From: Bacillota bacterium
GTDB lineage: Bacteria > Bacillota > Clostridia > Saccharofermentanales > Fastidiosipilaceae
Reading direction: 5' to 3'
Length of the DNA stretch: 64,000 bases
Assembly (NCBI GenBank): GCA_023388435.1
Contig: JAEWGG010000033.1
Location: 62,001 to 126,000, forward strand
Below, piece by piece: positions 62,142 through 64,000 of this stretch. The notes under the pieces were generated by a model that saw only the letters and a program-made list of their open reading frames with translations, was not told where the DNA came from and ran no database searches. A program made the translations under genes and the position numbers. Numbering within the stretch: position 1 is the stretch's first letter; every line of letters starts with the position of its first letter.

Positions 62142-64000
62142 ATGAACAAAGTCATTGGGGAATTTAAGCTTAAGAAAATAAAAACCACGCTTGCCTTTGC
62201 GGTTAGTGTGTTTTTAATTTTGTCTTTATTTTTTTCACTTAAGATCTCTGCTTGGAATGTAAATTCTTATCAGAATCGTGGAGAAACTTCAAATGTTTCA
62301 AGTGCCATATCTACAGAACAGATACATGATCTTAGCAGCAATCATACGAATCAAGATTCGAATGAGCCTACGTATGTATATAGAGATTTTACTAAGTACG
62401 ACGACTTTTTTGGCGAAGCTATCCCTGCTAATTACCACGGCATTTGGGCTATAGAAAATATTATAAAAGTCAATTCTGATGGTTCAGCCGAGGTTAAGGA
62501 AATATGGAGATGTAGAGCTAGTAGAAGTAGTGGACAAACAGAAGTATATGTTGAGAAAAATTTTCGCGATCTAGGTTTCGATGAAGATAGTTTAAATGTC
62601 AGAGTTAGAGTGGGTGATTCTAATCCCGAAAATATATTGACTGAAGAGAATCTAAGTCCTATGGAGTATGTTCGAGACTGGGATACTTCTGGCTCATTTG
62701 ATGACAAGGCTTATAAATATGGCATAAATAGAGTCGACAGTGATGGGACAATGGAATTGTGCATAGGCTTGTCTGAGTATGATACGCCTATGACTTATTA
62801 TATTAGCTATAAATTAGCTAATTTCTTCACAGAGTACGGAGACGGAGTAGTTGCTTCTTATATTAGATTTATTAATAAAGATCTAAATCCGTCGCCCAAC
62901 TATGCTTCTACATATATATATTCAGACGATTTTGCCTTGAGTGGAGAAAATGGCAAGATTTGGTCTTTTGGCACAGAAGCTTATGTCGGAACGATCAATG
63001 ATGTAAATTCGCTTATCGCAGCTAATGGCAAGTTGTTATCATCTATAGCGATGACGGGAGAGTTTTCTTCCAATAATCATATGACAATTCTTCTATCTGT
63101 CGATGACAGTAAACTTAAACCGACAGCTAAGTCAGAAAAATTATTCAGTGATATAAAAGATTTAGCCTTTGAGGGTTCTTCATATTCTTATAATTCATCG
63201 AAATCAGATAGCTCATCAGGTTCTTATAAAAGGGGACCTATCAATTGGGATAAATATTATCGTAAGAAGCGTGGATTAAGTTCTAATATTTGGCCATTTT
63301 TTACTTTTCTAATAACGATATTTATTATTTTATCCTTTGCTTCTATGCTCTATTCTCTATTCGGTGGGATTAGGAATAGAAATAAAGTTAAGTACAGAGG
63401 GACACCGAGTTACGTTGTGCCATATGGAGCGGATAATTTACAAATATATTATGCCTCTACTCAAGTTAAACTTTCTCGTTCTAAGATTAGTTCTGGAGGT
63501 CAAGGATATTTATCATCTACGCTGCTTCGATGGATTAAAGATGGGTATTTATTGCCCTTTGTACCTTTGAATAGAAAAGGGGAAAAAGACTATAAAAGGA
63601 CAGGCCTAATTATCCAAGAGCATCCTACTGAATTTAATAATCAGATAGAACAAAGATTTTGGGAAGCACTTTCTGAAATTGCATTAAACTCCAAAGAAAA
63701 TAAAATTACCTCTGCTAAAGTGAAAAGGTATTTTAGGCGTATTCCCAAAGAAGCAAATGAGATGATCAGAGATATTAATAAGTTAGCGATAGAAAGAATG
63801 ATTTCTTTGGGTTACATAGTTAAAAAAGGGATTTTTAGCTTGATTTTTACTCAAAGTGGGATAAAAGAAGCCGAAGCGTTATTGGCGTTTGAAGACTATG
63901 TGAAAAATTACTCATTGTTGGCTGAAAGAGAGGCTTATGAGGCCGCCGTTTGGGATGAACTTTTGATAGCTGCTACAGCTTGTGGATATGGTGAACAGGC
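62142..64000 (+). CDS. DUF2207-type membrane protein (3' end outside window)
   Basis: Open from the ATG at 62142 to the window edge, about 619 codons. An N-terminal membrane span (TLAFAVSVFLILSLFFSLKI) is followed by a large extracytoplasmic region containing IIKVNSDGSAEVKEIWRCRA, the DUF2207 opening strand, then a second span near residue 390 (FFTFLITIFIILSFASMLYSLF) and a cytosolic part with a winged-helix-like segment. The FEDYVKNYSLLAEREAYEAAVWDELLIAATACGYGE stretch is the DUF2207 C-terminal signature. AT-rich like its neighbours. AAGAGG lies about 14 bases upstream, so the ribosome site is weak. Function unknown. Confidence 0.75.
   Translation, partial: MNKVIGEFKLKKIKTTLAFAVSVFLILSLFFSLKISAWNVNSYQNRGETSNVSSAISTEQIHDLSSNHTNQDSNEPTYVYRDFTKYDDFFGEAIPANYHGIWAIENIIKVNSDGSAEVKEIWRCRASRSSGQTEVYVEKNFRDLGFDEDSLNVRVRVGDSNPENILTEENLSPMEYVRDWDTSGSFDDKAYKYGINRVDSDGTMELCIGLSEYDTPMTYYISYKLANFFTEYGDGVVASYIRFINKDLNPSPNYASTYIYSDDFALSGENGKIWSFGTEAYVGTINDVNSLIAANGKLLSSIAMTGEFSSNNHMTILLSVDDSKLKPTAKSEKLFSDIKDLAFEGSSYSYNSSKSDSSSGSYKRGPINWDKYYRKKRGLSSNIWPFFTFLITIFIILSFASMLYSLFGGIRNRNKVKYRGTPSYVVPYGADNLQIYYASTQVKLSRSKISSGGQGYLSSTLLRWIKDGYLLPFVPLNRKGEKDYKRTGLIIQEHPTEFNNQIEQRFWEALSEIALNSKENKITSAKVKRYFRRIPKEANEMIRDINKLAIERMISLGYIVKKGIFSLIFTQSGIKEAEALLAFEDYVKNYSLLAEREAYEAAVWDELLIAATACGYGEQ

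Overview
The window is about 61 kb of GC-rich chromosome (very roughly 60% GC by eye) followed, from about position 61190, by about 2.8 kb that is conspicuously AT-rich. The gene set is that of a high-GC member of the Clostridia (Firmicutes): ClpC, SepF with a YggS-type protein, HemZ, TmcAL, a YnbB-type PLP enzyme, DUF1576, DUF3793 and TIGR01906 membrane proteins, a CCA-encoding tRNA-Arg and a one-piece tmRNA. Strong AGGAGG-type ribosome binding sites and some GTG and TTG starts fit this. The genus cannot be fixed from the sequence. An Fe/Mn superoxide dismutase suggests some oxygen exposure.

Layout. 1-3630: 3' part of clpC, an extended SDR and a membrane protein. 3945-8880: a carbohydrate locus (DUF4091/GH123-like, secreted GH16 with two F5/8-type C modules, GH31), then a dead TRAP-transporter fragment at 8996-9262. 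9472-12040: CNNM/CorC-type and AEC-type membrane proteins. 12252-16855: tRNA-Arg, pgi-rsmA, tmRNA and a YnbB-type enzyme. 16941-19924: HlyD-like coiled-coil protein, PLP homeostasis protein, sepF (cell division). 20058-27896: a tightly packed run of TIGR01906 protein, HAD phosphatase, HemZ, shikimate kinase, degenerate Ppx/GppA and polyphosphate kinase. 27971-37623: O-antigen-ligase-like protein, 7-HSDH-like SDR, phosphohexomutase, dnaE and a divergent phosphofructokinase.

38329-43802 is a pectin/uronate locus: kduI diverges from an FCD-type GntR regulator, followed by GH28, GH105 and a TIM-barrel isomerase-like gene. A near-palindromic operator lies in the divergent promoter region, and a sequence matching the CcpA cre consensus lies upstream of GH28. 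In this model GH28 and GH105 release unsaturated galacturonate-derived units, KduI isomerises them, and GntR plus CcpA gate expression. 43832-60918 holds housekeeping and redox genes: gltA, sodA, DUF1576, DUF3793-flavodoxin, tyrS, tmcAL, a GlsB-type protein, a Crp/Fnr regulator, classical pfkA, a PgsA-like enzyme, a G3E GTPase, an NADP-type secondary alcohol dehydrogenase, an AGCS symporter and a MerR gene that appears to start at ATA.

From about 61200 base composition changes abruptly: a GNAT acetyltransferase, the 5' remnant of a type III R-M methyltransferase ending just before its catalytic motif, and a DUF2207-type membrane protein running off the window. This looks like the edge of an acquired island. 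I saw no CRISPR array, intact transposase or prophage, and no convincing brand-new multi-gene system. The most unusual items are the ATA-start MerR gene, the degenerate Ppx beside Ppk1, the GH123-like/GH16/GH31 locus and the island junction.
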